Source: Amycolatopsis nigrescens CSC17Ta-90 (lineage in GTDB: Bacteria > Actinomycetota > Actinomycetes > Mycobacteriales > Pseudonocardiaceae). From it: a stretch of DNA of 64,000 nucleotides. This document shows, one piece after another, positions 16,351 through 25,275 of the stretch. The stretch's first letter is position 1. Every line of letters begins with the position of its first letter. The notes beneath the pieces were generated by a model. That model was not told the origin of the DNA, did not search any database, and saw only the letters and a program-made list of their open reading frames with translations. The stretch spans positions 4,650,157 through 4,714,156 of the forward strand of contig NZ_ARVW01000001.1 of NCBI RefSeq assembly GCF_000384315.1, written 5' to 3'. The position numbers and the translations under genes are program-made.

Positions 16351-17317
16351 CCTGGCTCCAGGCGAACCCGTAGGAAAGGCGTGGTACCAGGTCGAAGAAC
16401 TCCCCGTGCACCTCGCCGCAGGGATCCGCGGAAACCTCTTCCCGGTTCTCCCACGAGTCGCCGACCTCCATCGGCAACGTCTTCTGCAGCCGCCAGATCG
16501 ATTCCGGCACGCGGTCGCGGCCGAACCGGACATGCACCTGGAACAGGTCACAGGGATAGCTGGGCGTGGCCACGTAGTACGGGGCGATCGGCCGGTCCGG
16601 TGAAAGCCGCAAGCGAAAAGCGTACTCATGCTCCTTGTTCCGGCCGAGCGGATAGGGCAATTGCAGGACGAACCCGACACGGTTGGGTGATTTCATGACG
16701 CGCTCGGTGAGCACGCCCCCGTACAGCACATCCAGCCCGAGGTCCCGCAGCGACCCGTGACCGGTCCACCCCTCCGGGGTAGCCAGCGTCAGGCCGAGTT
16801 CCACCGTTTCCAGGCCGTCCCGGTCGGCGACGATCCGCCGGGTCTCGATCACCTCGGGTACCGGCAGGTCGAGCACCACCGAGGTGCGGAGTTCGGTGGT
16901 ATGCCAGGGTTCCGGCGAATCGATCGACGGCAGCCGGTCCGGGTGTTCCTGTTCCACCGCCTTCTGAGCGATCATGTGGCACCCCTTCTCGGCCCAGCGC
17001 CGCACCGTCTTGACCACGCGGTCGACCACCGCACCGACTTTCTTGAGCCGCGCGTCGCAATGTCGCTCGTGCTGGTGTTCGTAGAGCCCGAAGGCCGCGG
17101 ACGTGGTCATGGCCAGATCCCTTGGCAGGTCCTCGACCCATTCCCGCAGGCGGCCGATGAGCAGGGTGCGGGTCCGCTCCGGCCCGTCCTCCGGTGTGAT
17201 TCCGCAGGCCCGCCGCAGCGCCGGCCCGATTCGTTCCTTGATGTCCGCGTCCTGCACACCCCGTCCCTTGAACAAGCGCTTCAGTTCTTCCTCGAGTTCG
17301 GTGACGTTCGGGTCCAT
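16310..17317 (-). CDS. Conserved hypothetical protein convergent with the TIR gene
   Basis: A 335-residue protein starting at ATG 17317, chosen because GGAGGAAG precedes it by five bases; the frame is open further upstream. The N-terminal ~120 residues are helical and charged (ELEEELKRLFKGRG; RLREWVEDLPRDLAM; DRVVKTVRRWAEKG). The C-terminal ~200 residues look mostly beta (TSVVLDLPVPEVIETRRIV; LQLPYPLGRNKEHEYAFRLR). It has no signal peptide, membrane segment or catalytic motif. It runs opposite to the CHAT-TIR operon and overlaps the TIR gene by 41 bases, so transcription of one would oppose the other. It may be an inhibitor or a sensor arm of the same system; that is inference from position only. 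Confidence 0.7.
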   Translation of the reverse strand: MDPNVTELEEELKRLFKGRGVQDADIKERIGPALRRACGITPEDGPERTRTLLIGRLREWVEDLPRDLAMTTSAAFGLYEHQHERHCDARLKKVGAVVDRVVKTVRRWAEKGCHMIAQKAVEQEHPDRLPSIDSPEPWHTTELRTSVVLDLPVPEVIETRRIVADRDGLETVELGLTLATPEGWTGHGSLRDLGLDVLYGGVLTERVMKSPNRVGFVLQLPYPLGRNKEHEYAFRLRLSPDRPIAPYYVATPSYPCDLFQVHVRFGRDRVPESIWRLQKTLPMEVGDSWENREEVSADPCGEVHGEFFDLVPRLSYGFAWSQVSAGGVPDARRPS

Positions 17318-17565
17318 TGGCTTCCTCCAGTTCGGAATGGGGAAGTGTAGAGCGGAATCGGAACATGACGAAGACCGTCCGGTCGGTTCGTTTTCCAACG
17401 CCGCTGGTCAACGCCGTTTCCACGGTTTCCAATCTGTCTGGAAACCCTCAACTCCTTTGCCGCCGGGTATGCCGCGGGCAGACTTGATCTATCGGAACAG
17501 GTCCCCGGAGAACCGGGAAAAACACCGCCGAACCAGGGGAAATCTACTTTTGTGGGGGAGGTGAA
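17318..17565. other. Divergent intergenic region
   Basis: About 250 bases between the hypothetical gene starting at 17317 (minus) and the truncated NB-ARC/TPR frame at 17566. It is richer in A/T than the flanks, which suits divergent promoters. I see no convincing hexamer pair, operator or small gene. The right end probably carries decayed sequence of the NB-ARC gene. Confidence 0.35.
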
Positions 17566-18990
17566 TTGTCGTGCACACGCATTTGCTGTCGATTTGCTAA
17601 TAGCGGCGTCGCTCAGGTCGCGTCCCTGCTATCCGCCGAACCGAGGTACCGAGTGCTCATCACCAGCAAGAACCGGCTGAACGCCCTCGACGACCTGGCA
17701 CCCGTGCCGGTCGGCGAGTTCTCCACGGCCGAAGCGATCGACCTGTCCTACCAGGGGTTGCCCGAGCCGCAGCGCCGTCTGTTCGGTTTGCTGGCGCTGC
17801 ATCCCGGACGGGACATCGCCGCGCACAGCGCCGCGGCGCTGGCCGGGCTCGGGGTCGCGGAGGCCGGACGGCTGCTCGGCCGGCTGGCCGCCGCGCACCT
17901 GATCATCCAGCGGCACGGCGGGTACTGGCAGTTCGACGAGCTGGTGCGGGCGTTCGCCACCGGGCGGGTGCTGGCCGAAGTTCCCCGCGCCGAGCAGGAC
18001 GCCGCGGTGACCAGGCTGCTCGACCTCGCGCTGGCCAGAACGGCGGCCTGCGACGAACTGCTGGCACCGCAGCGTTACCGGCCGCCGCCGGTTCCGGGTG
18101 GGGAAGCGCCGGAGGCGGCCGAAGGGTTCGCCGAATGGCGCACCGCGTTGTCGTGGCTCGACCTGGAATGGCCGAACCTGGTCGCGTTGTGCGGGCTGGC
18201 CGCCTTGCGCGGGGAGTACCAGCGGTGCTGGCGGCTGGCCTTCCTGCTGCGGGACTTCTTCTTCCGCACGAAGCTGTGGGAGCCGTGGATCGGGACGCAC
18301 CAGCACGCCGTCGCTTCGGCGACGGCGGCGGGCGACACCACGGCGCTGGCCATGACGTTGAACAACCTCGGCATGGCGCACGCGGACCGCGGCGATCTGG
18401 GCACCGCTCGCGGCCACTACGAACAGGCGCTGGCGTTGTTCCGCGAAGCCGGGGACGAACACGGCAGCACCGGTGCGCTGGCCAACCTCGCCTGGGTCAA
18501 CCTGTACCTCGGCGAACACCTGGCCGCCCGGCGCGACCTGGGGATCGCGCTGGAGTTCCACCGGCGCGCCGGTTCGGCGCGCAACGTCGCGATCACCCTG
18601 CGCGGGATCGCGCTCGCCGAGGTCGAGCTGGGAGCGTTCGGCGACGCGCTGCGCCACGCCGAGCAGGCCCGCGACGATTTCCTCGGGGTGGAACTCGACG
18701 CGGCGATGTCGGCGAGCTGTCTCGCGTGGGTGCGTTACCGGGCGGGGCAGGCCGCGGAGGCCGCCGCGTGCTACCGGCAGGCCGTCTCGCTGGGCGAACG
18801 CGGCCGGAGCCCGTTCGAGGTGGCCCGCGCCAAGACCGGTCTCGGCAACCTCGCGGCCGCGGCGGGCTCGGGCGCGGAGGCGGCGCAATTGTGGGCACAG
18901 GCCGACCGGCTGCACCCGGGCATCAACCCGGTCACGGTCGGTGAGGCTCGTGCCCGCCAGGCGTGGCAGAGCGCCGGGGGAAGGCGCTAG
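17566..18990 (+). pseudogene. Truncated NB-ARC/TPR (AfsR/SARP-type) regulator
   Basis: A 474-codon frame that matches only the back half of an STAND/NB-ARC ATPase with a TPR tail. VLITSKNRLNAL resembles the sensor-1 strand, and SYQGLPEPQRRLFGLLALHPG resembles the winged-helix stretch after ARC. The P-loop and Walker B are absent. The ~70 residues normally between the sensor-1 segment and the winged helix are also missing, so there is an N-terminal loss and an internal deletion. From ~230 on, TPR repeats are intact (LNNLGMAHADRGDLGTARGH, GSTGALANLAWVNLYLGE). The only start is TTG 17566. Probably decayed, though the intact TPR part could still be made. It ends 132 bases before lsr2. Confidence 0.6.
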
Positions 18991-19121
18991 CTCGCGGCGC
19001 CGGTGGCCAGCGGTGATGGACGTACCGGCGAGTCGGGCCGGACGTTGACCGCGTGCCAGTTAGCCTGCTGCTCGATGCGCGCCGTAGGCGCACGATGACG
19101 AGCCGAGGAGATGCAGGCGAT

Positions 19122-19514
19122 ATGGCGCAACAAGTCCGGGTTGAGATGCTCGACGACCTCGACGGCAGCGAGGCCACCCAGACCGTCCCGTTCAGCCTGG
19201 ACGGCGTGACCTACGAGATCGATCTCTCCGAACACAACGCGGCGGGACTGCGGGACGAACTGGCCCGCTATGTCGCCGCCGGCCGCCGGACCGGGGGCCG
19301 GAAGCTGCGCGCCGCGACCGGCGAGTCCGTCGACAACGGCCAGCGCGAACGCAACCGCGAGATCCGCACCTGGGCGCAGGACAACGGCTACCAGCTCGCC
19401 GACCGGGGACGGATCTCCTCGGAGGTCATCGCGGCCTTCGACGAGGCGCGGCGGGAGCCAGCCAAGCCGGCCGCCCGCAAGCGCGCGCCGCGGAAGAAGG
19501 CAGCCGCGAAGTAG
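19122..19514 (+). CDS. lsr2: Lsr2 nucleoid-associated xenogeneic silencer
   Basis: A 130-residue Lsr2 protein. It bridges DNA, prefers AT-rich minor grooves and silences acquired genes in actinobacteria. The N-terminal dimerisation domain is clear (MAQQVRVEMLDDLDGSEATQ, then LDGVTYEIDLSEHNAAGLRD). The C-terminal DNA-binding domain has IRTWAQDNGYQLADRGRISS with the AT-hook-like RGR loop. A basic Lys/Ala/Pro tail (AARKRAPRKKAAAK) is longer than in mycobacterial Lsr2. ATG 19122 is preferred because it begins the conserved domain; earlier in-frame starts would add ~23 unrelated residues. A strong hairpin terminator follows. Confidence 0.95.
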   Translation: MAQQVRVEMLDDLDGSEATQTVPFSLDGVTYEIDLSEHNAAGLRDELARYVAAGRRTGGRKLRAATGESVDNGQRERNREIRTWAQDNGYQLADRGRISSEVIAAFDEARREPAKPAARKRAPRKKAAAK

Positions 19515-19520
19515 CGGAGT

Positions 19521-19556
19521 GAAGGACGTCCTGCCCGTCCCGGCGGGACGTCCTTC
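19521..19556. terminator. Hairpin terminator after lsr2
   Basis: Perfect 11-bp inverted repeat: GAAGGACGTCC at 19521-19531 and GGACGTCCTTC at 19546-19556, with a 14-base loop. It begins six bases after the lsr2 stop and lies just before the stop of the small minus-strand gene, so it can serve both directions. Confidence 0.85.
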
Positions 19557-19559
19557 GCG

Positions 19560-19751
19560 TCAGGCGGCCGAAGCCGACTTCGACCGTTTCGGCGGCCACC
19601 ACACCTGCCGCGGCGGCGCCGGCGCGCGGTCGTCCGACTGGTTCAGCTCCTCCGCTCCGTCCTGCCAGCGCCCCCAGTGCAGAGCGCAGAGTCCTCTCGC
19701 GATGGATACCCCGGTGCAACGGCTACGGCGGCATGCGTCGTACTCGCCCAT
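19560..19751 (-). CDS. Small Cys/His protein, possible zinc finger
   Basis: A 63-residue frame with the pattern C-x4-C-x8-GLC-x2-H (CRRSRCTGVSIARGLCALHW). This resembles the CxxxxC...ARGLCxxHyxRW signature of small actinobacterial and phage zinc-binding proteins. The remainder is polar and ends in a basic tail. A purine-rich GAGGGAGAGGG lies ~10 bases before the ATG. It converges on lsr2 across the shared hairpin. The Cys/His pattern makes a chance frame less likely, but length and isolation keep this tentative. The metal ligand assignment is inference. Confidence 0.5.
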   Translation of the reverse strand: MGEYDACRRSRCTGVSIARGLCALHWGRWQDGAEELNQSDDRAPAPPRQVWWPPKRSKSASAA

Positions 19752-19864
19752 GTTCGGCGTCCCTCTCCCTCTCGTCGCGTCCCCCGTGCGTGGTCCAGAA
19801 TAAGTGACACAGCCGCGAATTCAGTAACAGTTCGGTGGCTCCGTGTGGTCGGTACAGTGTCGTG

Positions 19865-21319
19865 ATGCCTGCACCGGACGCCGTCGTGGTCGGCTCGGGG
19901 CCGAACGGTCTCGCGGCCGCGGTGGTGCTGGCCAGGGCCGGGCTGCAGGTCGAGCTGCGGGAGGCCGCGGCCGAGGTCGGTGGCGGGCTGCGGTCCGCCC
20001 ATCTGTTCGACTCCGAGGTGCTGCACGACATCTGCGCCGCGGTGCACCCGATGGCGGCGGCCTCGGCGTTCTTCCGCGAGTTCGACCTGCGGGCGCGTGG
20101 CGTCGAGCTGATCCAGCCGGAGATCGCGTACGCGCATCCTCTCGACGACGGCCGCGCCGGTCTCGCGTACGCCGACCTGGAGCGGACCTGCGACCGGCTG
20201 GGACCGGACGGCGCGAGATGGCGACGGCTGATGGCCCCGCTGGTCCGGCGCAGCCAGGGCCTTGTCGACCTGCTGCTCTCCGACCTCCGCCGGCCGCCGG
20301 TGGACCCGCTGGCCGCGGCCATGCTGCCGCCGCGGGTACTGGCCCAGGGCACCCCGCTGGCGCGGCACCTGTTCCGCGGGCCGGAGGCGCCGGCCCTGCT
20401 CGCCGGGGTCGCCGCGCACGCCGTTGGCAGGCTGCCCAGCCTGCCGTCCGCGGCCACCACCCTGCTGCTCGGGCATCTCGCGCACGGCACCGGCTGGCCG
20501 CTGCCCCGTGGCGGCAGCCGCCGGATCGCCGCCGCCATGGTGGACGACTTCGTGGCGCACGGCGGGGTCGTGCACACCGGCTGCCCGCTCACCGCGCTTC
20601 GTGAGCTGTCCGGGGTACCCGCGGTACTGCTCGACCTCGGCCCGCGAGGGCTGCTCGACGTGGCGGGCCCGCAGCTGCCGCCGGGCTACCGGCGCCGGCT
20701 CGAGGCGTACCGGTACGGGCCCGGCGTGGTGAAGGCCGACTTCCTGGTCTCCGAACCGGTTCCCTGGAAGAACCCGGCGCTCGGCCTGGCCGGCACCGTG
20801 CACCTCGGCGGTGACCAGCGGGCTGTCTTCGCCGGCGAGAACGCGATGGTGCGCGGGAGTCGCACGGACGACCCGCTGGTGCTGCTGGTGGACCCGATGG
20901 CGCAAGACGATTCGCGCGGCAGGCCGGGGAAGCGGCCGGTGTGGGCGTACTGCCACATGCCCCCCGGCGACGGCGCGGACGCCGGGGAGCTGATCACCGC
21001 GCAGATCGAGCGGTTCGCGCCGGGGTTCACCGACACGGTGCTGGCCTGCCGCAGCGTCACCGCGCCGGGCATGGCCGCGTACAACCCGAACTACGTCGGC
21101 GGCGACATCGGTGCCGGCGCGGTCACGGTGCGCCAGCTCTTCGCCAGGCCGGTGCCGCGCTGGAATCCTTACCGCACCCCGCTCGGCGGGGTCTACCTGT
21201 GCTCGGCGGCCACTCCGCCGGGGCCGGGCGTGCACGGGATGAACGGCTACTTCGCCGCCTGCTCCGCCCTTCGCCACGAGTTCGGCATCCGGACGCCGCC
21301 TTCACTCGCTCCGGCATAG
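19865..21319 (+). CDS. FAD-dependent oxidoreductase, phytoene desaturase-like
   Basis: A 484-residue flavoprotein. The N-terminal dinucleotide fold is clear: DAVVVGSGPNGLAAAVVLAR, followed by the acidic strand end VELREAAAEVGGGLRS. The C-terminal FAD motif is GGVYLCSAATPPGPGVHGMN. The family (phytoene dehydrogenase/carotenoid isomerase-related) includes desaturases and oxidases of unknown substrate. No carotenoid genes are nearby, so a pigment role is not supported. ATG 19865 is chosen because it starts the Rossmann strand. There is no signal peptide. Confidence 0.9.
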   Translation: MPAPDAVVVGSGPNGLAAAVVLARAGLQVELREAAAEVGGGLRSAHLFDSEVLHDICAAVHPMAAASAFFREFDLRARGVELIQPEIAYAHPLDDGRAGLAYADLERTCDRLGPDGARWRRLMAPLVRRSQGLVDLLLSDLRRPPVDPLAAAMLPPRVLAQGTPLARHLFRGPEAPALLAGVAAHAVGRLPSLPSAATTLLLGHLAHGTGWPLPRGGSRRIAAAMVDDFVAHGGVVHTGCPLTALRELSGVPAVLLDLGPRGLLDVAGPQLPPGYRRRLEAYRYGPGVVKADFLVSEPVPWKNPALGLAGTVHLGGDQRAVFAGENAMVRGSRTDDPLVLLVDPMAQDDSRGRPGKRPVWAYCHMPPGDGADAGELITAQIERFAPGFTDTVLACRSVTAPGMAAYNPNYVGGDIGAGAVTVRQLFARPVPRWNPYRTPLGGVYLCSAATPPGPGVHGMNGYFAACSALRHEFGIRTPPSLAPA

Positions 21320-21400
21320 CAGGCGAAAGTACCTTGTGCGTGATCGCCGGACGGGCCAGAGTTTCGACCGGAACGGCCAGCTGGGGAATGGGACTAATCG

Positions 21401-23293
21401 ATGCGAAAGTTGCGGGTGCTCGCCGCGGCCGGAATGGCCGGGGTGTCTCTGTTGTCCGGTGCGGTGGGGGTTTCCGCGGCACCGCTCGACGACGGCAGCC
21501 GGCAGGTCGTGGTGCGCGACGGCGCCACCCAGCCGGTGTACGACTACCAGGAGGCCGTGCGCGAGAAGGTCTACGTCGAGACGCCGGTGGACAGCGACCG
21601 CGATGGCAGGCACGACAAGCTCGCGGTTTACGTGATCCGACCGAAGGAGACCGACCACGGCCTCAAGGTGGCCGCGCTGGTCGAACCGAGCCCGTACAAC
21701 GGCGGCACGCTCGACGTGCCGTATCACCCGGCCGAGGTCACCGGCGAGCCGACGACGGCGCCGTGGTCGCCGCCGACCGGCCCGTGGCCAGGGGTGAACT
21801 ACGGCCGGATGTACTACGACAACTACTTCGTCTCCCGCGGTTACGCCGTGCTGGCCGCGGACACCCTCGGCACCGGCGACTCGGAAGGCTGCCCGACCGC
21901 GATCGGTGAGGACGAGAAGGTCGGCATGAAGACCGTCGTCGAATGGCTCACCGGCAAGGCGAAGGCGTTCACCGCGGACGGCGAGGAGATCAAGGCGGGC
22001 TGGTCGACCGGGAACGTCGCGATGACCGGCAAGAGCTACAACGGCACGCTGCCGGTGGCGGTGGCCAGTACCGGGGTCGAGGGCCTGAAGACGGTGGTGT
22101 CGATCTCCGGCATCACCAGTTGGTACTCCTACTACCGGGCCAACGGGGCGGTGGTGTCGCCGGGCGGCTACGTCGGCGAGGACGCGGATCTGCACGCCAA
22201 GGTGGTGCTGACCCGCAAGAACCCGGAGGTCTGCGCGGCGCCCATGCACGAGATGGAGACCGCGATGGACCGGGTCAGCGGGGACTACAACGCGTTCTGG
22301 GACGAACGCAACTTCGCCAAGGACCTCGGGAATTTCAAGGGCAGCGTGTTCCAGGTGGCCGGCATCAACGACTGGAACGTGAAGCCGAAGAACTTCTCGG
22401 ACCTGTGGACCGCGCTCGGTGAGAACCACATCCCGCGCAAGCTCTGGCTGCACCAGGCGGCGCACGACGATCCGCTGTACGTGGCGGAGAAGGACTGGAT
22501 CACCGCCGCCCACCGCTGGTTCGACCACGCGCTCTACAACGTGGACAACCAGGTGCAGCGCGAGCCGATGGTGCGGTTCGAGACCGAGCCCGGCAAGTGG
22601 ACCACCTACCGGAACTGGCCGGAGCCCGGTGCACGTGACCTGACCCTGCGCTTCGGCGCGAGTGCCTCGGCCGCGCAGCCCGGTGTACTCACCCCCGGCT
22701 GGGCGCCCGGTTCCGGGCGTCGGCAGAACTTCGTGGACGATCCTGCCCGCACCGCGGAGAGCCTGGTCGAGCCGGTGGACAAGGCGGACCCGAACCGGCT
22801 GCTCTACGTCTCCGATCCGCTGCCACGGGACGTCCGGATCTCGGGCACGCCGGAGATCTCGGTGCGGGCGTCGGTGGACGGTCAGTCGCCGTACCTGAGC
22901 GCGTTGCTGGTGGACTACGGCAAGGACGAGCGGATCACCGGGTTCGGCCCCACCGAGGAGAGCTGGTGCTTCGGCGACAGCGTCGACGGCGACTCCGGCT
23001 GCCGGTCGCATTACCGGTACAGCACCGCGGAGACCGGCTACCAGGTGATCAGCCGGGGTTGGATGGACGTGCGCAACCGGCACTCGGCCTCGGTCACCGA
23101 GCCGATCAGGGCGGGCCGGGACTACACGTTCGACTGGCCCATGGAGCCGCGGCAGTACCAGCTCAAGGCGGGGCACCGGCTCGGCGTGGTGCTGCTGGTG
23201 ACCGACCGCGACTACACCCTGCGGTACCCGGCCGGCACAAAGATCTCCGCCATGCTCGGCCAGAGCAGCGTCCGGATTCCGCTGGCGGGGTAG
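21401..23293 (+). CDS. Secreted Xaa-Pro dipeptidyl-peptidase (S15 family)
   Basis: A 630-residue exported serine peptidase that removes Xaa-Pro dipeptides or related substrates. It has a Sec signal peptide (MRKLRVLAAAGMAGVSLLSG, cut near VSAAP). The alpha/beta-hydrolase core has nucleophile Ser212 in TGKSYNG, an acid candidate in GINDWNV and the His in LHQAAHDDP. The C-terminal ~200 residues form the jelly-roll typical of S15 (RISGTPEISVRASVDG; QYQLKAGHRLGVVLLVTDRD). An 81-base gap separates it from the FAD gene. Twelve bases after it starts a decarboxylase gene, so the two may be co-transcribed. Confidence 0.92.
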   Translation: MRKLRVLAAAGMAGVSLLSGAVGVSAAPLDDGSRQVVVRDGATQPVYDYQEAVREKVYVETPVDSDRDGRHDKLAVYVIRPKETDHGLKVAALVEPSPYNGGTLDVPYHPAEVTGEPTTAPWSPPTGPWPGVNYGRMYYDNYFVSRGYAVLAADTLGTGDSEGCPTAIGEDEKVGMKTVVEWLTGKAKAFTADGEEIKAGWSTGNVAMTGKSYNGTLPVAVASTGVEGLKTVVSISGITSWYSYYRANGAVVSPGGYVGEDADLHAKVVLTRKNPEVCAAPMHEMETAMDRVSGDYNAFWDERNFAKDLGNFKGSVFQVAGINDWNVKPKNFSDLWTALGENHIPRKLWLHQAAHDDPLYVAEKDWITAAHRWFDHALYNVDNQVQREPMVRFETEPGKWTTYRNWPEPGARDLTLRFGASASAAQPGVLTPGWAPGSGRRQNFVDDPARTAESLVEPVDKADPNRLLYVSDPLPRDVRISGTPEISVRASVDGQSPYLSALLVDYGKDERITGFGPTEESWCFGDSVDGDSGCRSHYRYSTAETGYQVISRGWMDVRNRHSASVTEPIRAGRDYTFDWPMEPRQYQLKAGHRLGVVLLVTDRDYTLRYPAGTKISAMLGQSSVRIPLAG

Positions 23294-23304
23294 GGAAAGC
23301 GAGT

Positions 23305-24744
23305 ATGAGCGGGCACATGTCGCCGGAGGAGTTCCGGGAGCACGGCAAGCAGGTGGTCGACTGGATCGCCGACTACCTGAGCACGATCGAGTCGCATCCG
23401 GTGCGCTCGCAGGCGCTGCCCGGCGAGGTCCGGGCCGCGCTGCCCGCGCATCCGCCGGAGCACGGCGAGCCGTACCGGAACGTGCTCGACGATCTGGAAA
23501 GCCTGGTGCTGCCCGGGGTTACGCACTGGCAGCACCCGAGCTTCTTCGCCTACTTCCCGGCCAACGCGACCGGTCCGGCGATCCTCGGCGACTTGCTCTC
23601 GGCCGGCCTCGGGGTGCAGGGCATGGTCTGGGCGACCAGCCCGGCCTGCACCGAGCTGGAGACGGTGGTGGTGGACTGGCTGGCCGAGCTGCTCGGACTG
23701 CCGGACGGGTTCCGCACCGATTCGGCGGGCGGCGGGGTCATCCAGGACTCCGCGTCCAGCGCGAGCCTGGTCGCGGTGCTCGCCGCGCTGCACCGGGCCA
23801 GCTCGGGTTCGGTCGGTGCGGAGGGGATCGACGGCCGGTACACCCTGTACGTGTCCTCGCAGACGCACTCCGCGCTGGAGAAGGCGGGCCGGATCGCGGG
23901 TATCGGCGCGGCCAACGTGCGCGTGGTGGATGTCGACAAAGCGACCCTGGCTATGGATGTGGCGCACCTGCGGACGCTGGTCGAGGCGGATCTGGCGGCC
24001 GGTGCGGTGCCCACGCTGGTGTGCGCGACGATCGGTACCACCTCGACCACGGCCATCGATCCGGTCGCCGAGATCGGTGGGCTGTGCCGGGAGTACGGGA
24101 TCTGGCTGCACGTGGACGCGGCCTACGCCGGCGTGGCCGCGGTGTGCCCGGAACTGCGCTGGATCAACGACGGGGTCGCGGAGTACGCCGACTCCTACGC
24201 GACCAACCCGCACAAATGGCTGCTCACCAACTTCGACTGCACGGTGCTCTGGATGGCCGACCGGGCGCCGATGGTCGACGCGCTGTCGATCCTGCCGGAG
24301 TTCCTGCGCAACTCGGCCACCGACTCCGGCGCGGTGATCGACTACCGGGACTGGCAGGTGCCGCTGGGCAGGCGGTTCCGCGCGCTCAAGCTGTGGTCGG
24401 TGATCCGCTGGTACGGCGCGGAAGGACTGCGCGCGCACATCCGCGACGGGATCGCACTGGCCGCCGAGTTCGCCGCGCTGGTACGCGCCGACCCCGGTTT
24501 CGAGCTGCGCGAGCCGCACCCGTTCGGCCTGGCCTGCTTCCGTCCACTATGGACTGATCTGGACCGGGAGGCGGCCAACGCGAAGACGCTGGCGCTGATG
24601 GAGCGGCTGAACGACTCGGGCTCGCTGTACCTGAGTCATACCAAAGTGGACGGTCAGGTGCTGCTGCGGATGGCGATCGGCGGCCCGGCCACCCGGCGAC
24701 AGCACGTCATCGAGGCATGGGAGCACATCCGCGCTGCGCGCTGA
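23305..24744 (+). CDS. PLP-dependent aromatic L-amino acid decarboxylase family
   Basis: A 479-residue group II decarboxylase. PLP would be held by Lys304 in the NPHKW motif. The DAAYAG motif supplies the Asp that contacts the pyridine nitrogen, and THWQHPSFFAYFP is the substrate-side segment conserved in DOPA/tryptophan decarboxylases. Length and motif order match the family. The substrate (Trp, Tyr, DOPA or Phe) cannot be told from sequence. The start is ATG 23305; ATG 23317 is also possible. It follows the peptidase gene by 11 bases, suggesting peptide-derived amino acids as substrate (inference). The stop lies inside a terminator hairpin. Confidence 0.92.
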   Translation: MSGHMSPEEFREHGKQVVDWIADYLSTIESHPVRSQALPGEVRAALPAHPPEHGEPYRNVLDDLESLVLPGVTHWQHPSFFAYFPANATGPAILGDLLSAGLGVQGMVWATSPACTELETVVVDWLAELLGLPDGFRTDSAGGGVIQDSASSASLVAVLAALHRASSGSVGAEGIDGRYTLYVSSQTHSALEKAGRIAGIGAANVRVVDVDKATLAMDVAHLRTLVEADLAAGAVPTLVCATIGTTSTTAIDPVAEIGGLCREYGIWLHVDAAYAGVAAVCPELRWINDGVAEYADSYATNPHKWLLTNFDCTVLWMADRAPMVDALSILPEFLRNSATDSGAVIDYRDWQVPLGRRFRALKLWSVIRWYGAEGLRAHIRDGIALAAEFAALVRADPGFELREPHPFGLACFRPLWTDLDREAANAKTLALMERLNDSGSLYLSHTKVDGQVLLRMAIGGPATRRQHVIEAWEHIRAAR

Positions 24745-24760
24745 AGACGCCTTCAGCGCG
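24737..24760. terminator. Hairpin terminator overlapping the decarboxylase stop
   Basis: Perfect 10-bp inverted repeat CGCGCTGAAG (24737-24746) and CTTCAGCGCG (24751-24760) with a four-base loop. The decarboxylase TGA lies in the left arm. Confidence 0.75.
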
Positions 24761-24786
24761 GGATCCCTCCCCGGCGATCCGGCTAG

Positions 24787-25275
24787 CTTGGCTCCGGAAG
24801 GGAGGAGCCATCGGTACCGTCCGCCTTCTGCCCGGAGTCGTCGGAGTCCGACATTCCCCAGTCAGACTCGGACATCGACGGGCGTACGGAACCGAGGACC
24901 GGACCGGGGCCCTATCGGGTCGAGATCTTCGCCAGCCATGACGACGACGCCGAAGACATTGACACCCTTACCGACTACCTGAATCGGCTCCAGCCAGCCT
25001 GGACGGCAGCGGGCCGGAAGGTCCAGGTGGTCGTCTGCCAGTACCAGACCCGGCTGGACGGCGGCACGGAAAAGTGCGGCCCCTACGTCGAGTTCGGCCC
25101 CGGCGACGGCGTCGACCAGTACAAGATCTACGACGCGGCTTCTCGGCAGCTATTGGACAAGTTCGACCTCAGGGGCTTCCCACGTTGTCCGGGAGTGATT
25201 TCTTATCCAGAGGGAGAGCAGGAGCCGTCACTGGTGATCTCCGTGCCCCGCCACCAGGACTTCATCGACCAGTGA
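24787..25275 (+). pseudogene. Coding frame without a usable start codon
   Basis: The frame is open from just after TAG 24784 to TGA 25273 and reads like a real protein: YRVEIFASHDDDAEDIDTL, TDYLNRLQPAWTAAGRKVQV, KCGPYVEFGPGDGVDQYKIY, then GFPRCPGVISYPEG. There is no ATG, GTG or TTG near its beginning. The first is GTG 25027, which would remove a third of the protein. A strong AGGGAGGAG lies at ~24798-24806 but is followed by ATC in another frame. Either the start was lost by mutation, or a small frameshift separates the original start from the body. The family is not recognised. It overlaps the end of the broken DUF222 gene. Confidence 0.5.

Noticed and set aside
16310..17317. Protein as a VMAP or trypsin-like component of a known conflict system
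   Set aside because: No catalytic triad and no motif that would support the assignment; left as unknown.
19643..21277. Long minus-strand frame opposite the FAD oxidoreductase
   Set aside because: Arg/Pro/Gly-rich shadow without motifs; the plus strand encodes a clear flavoprotein.
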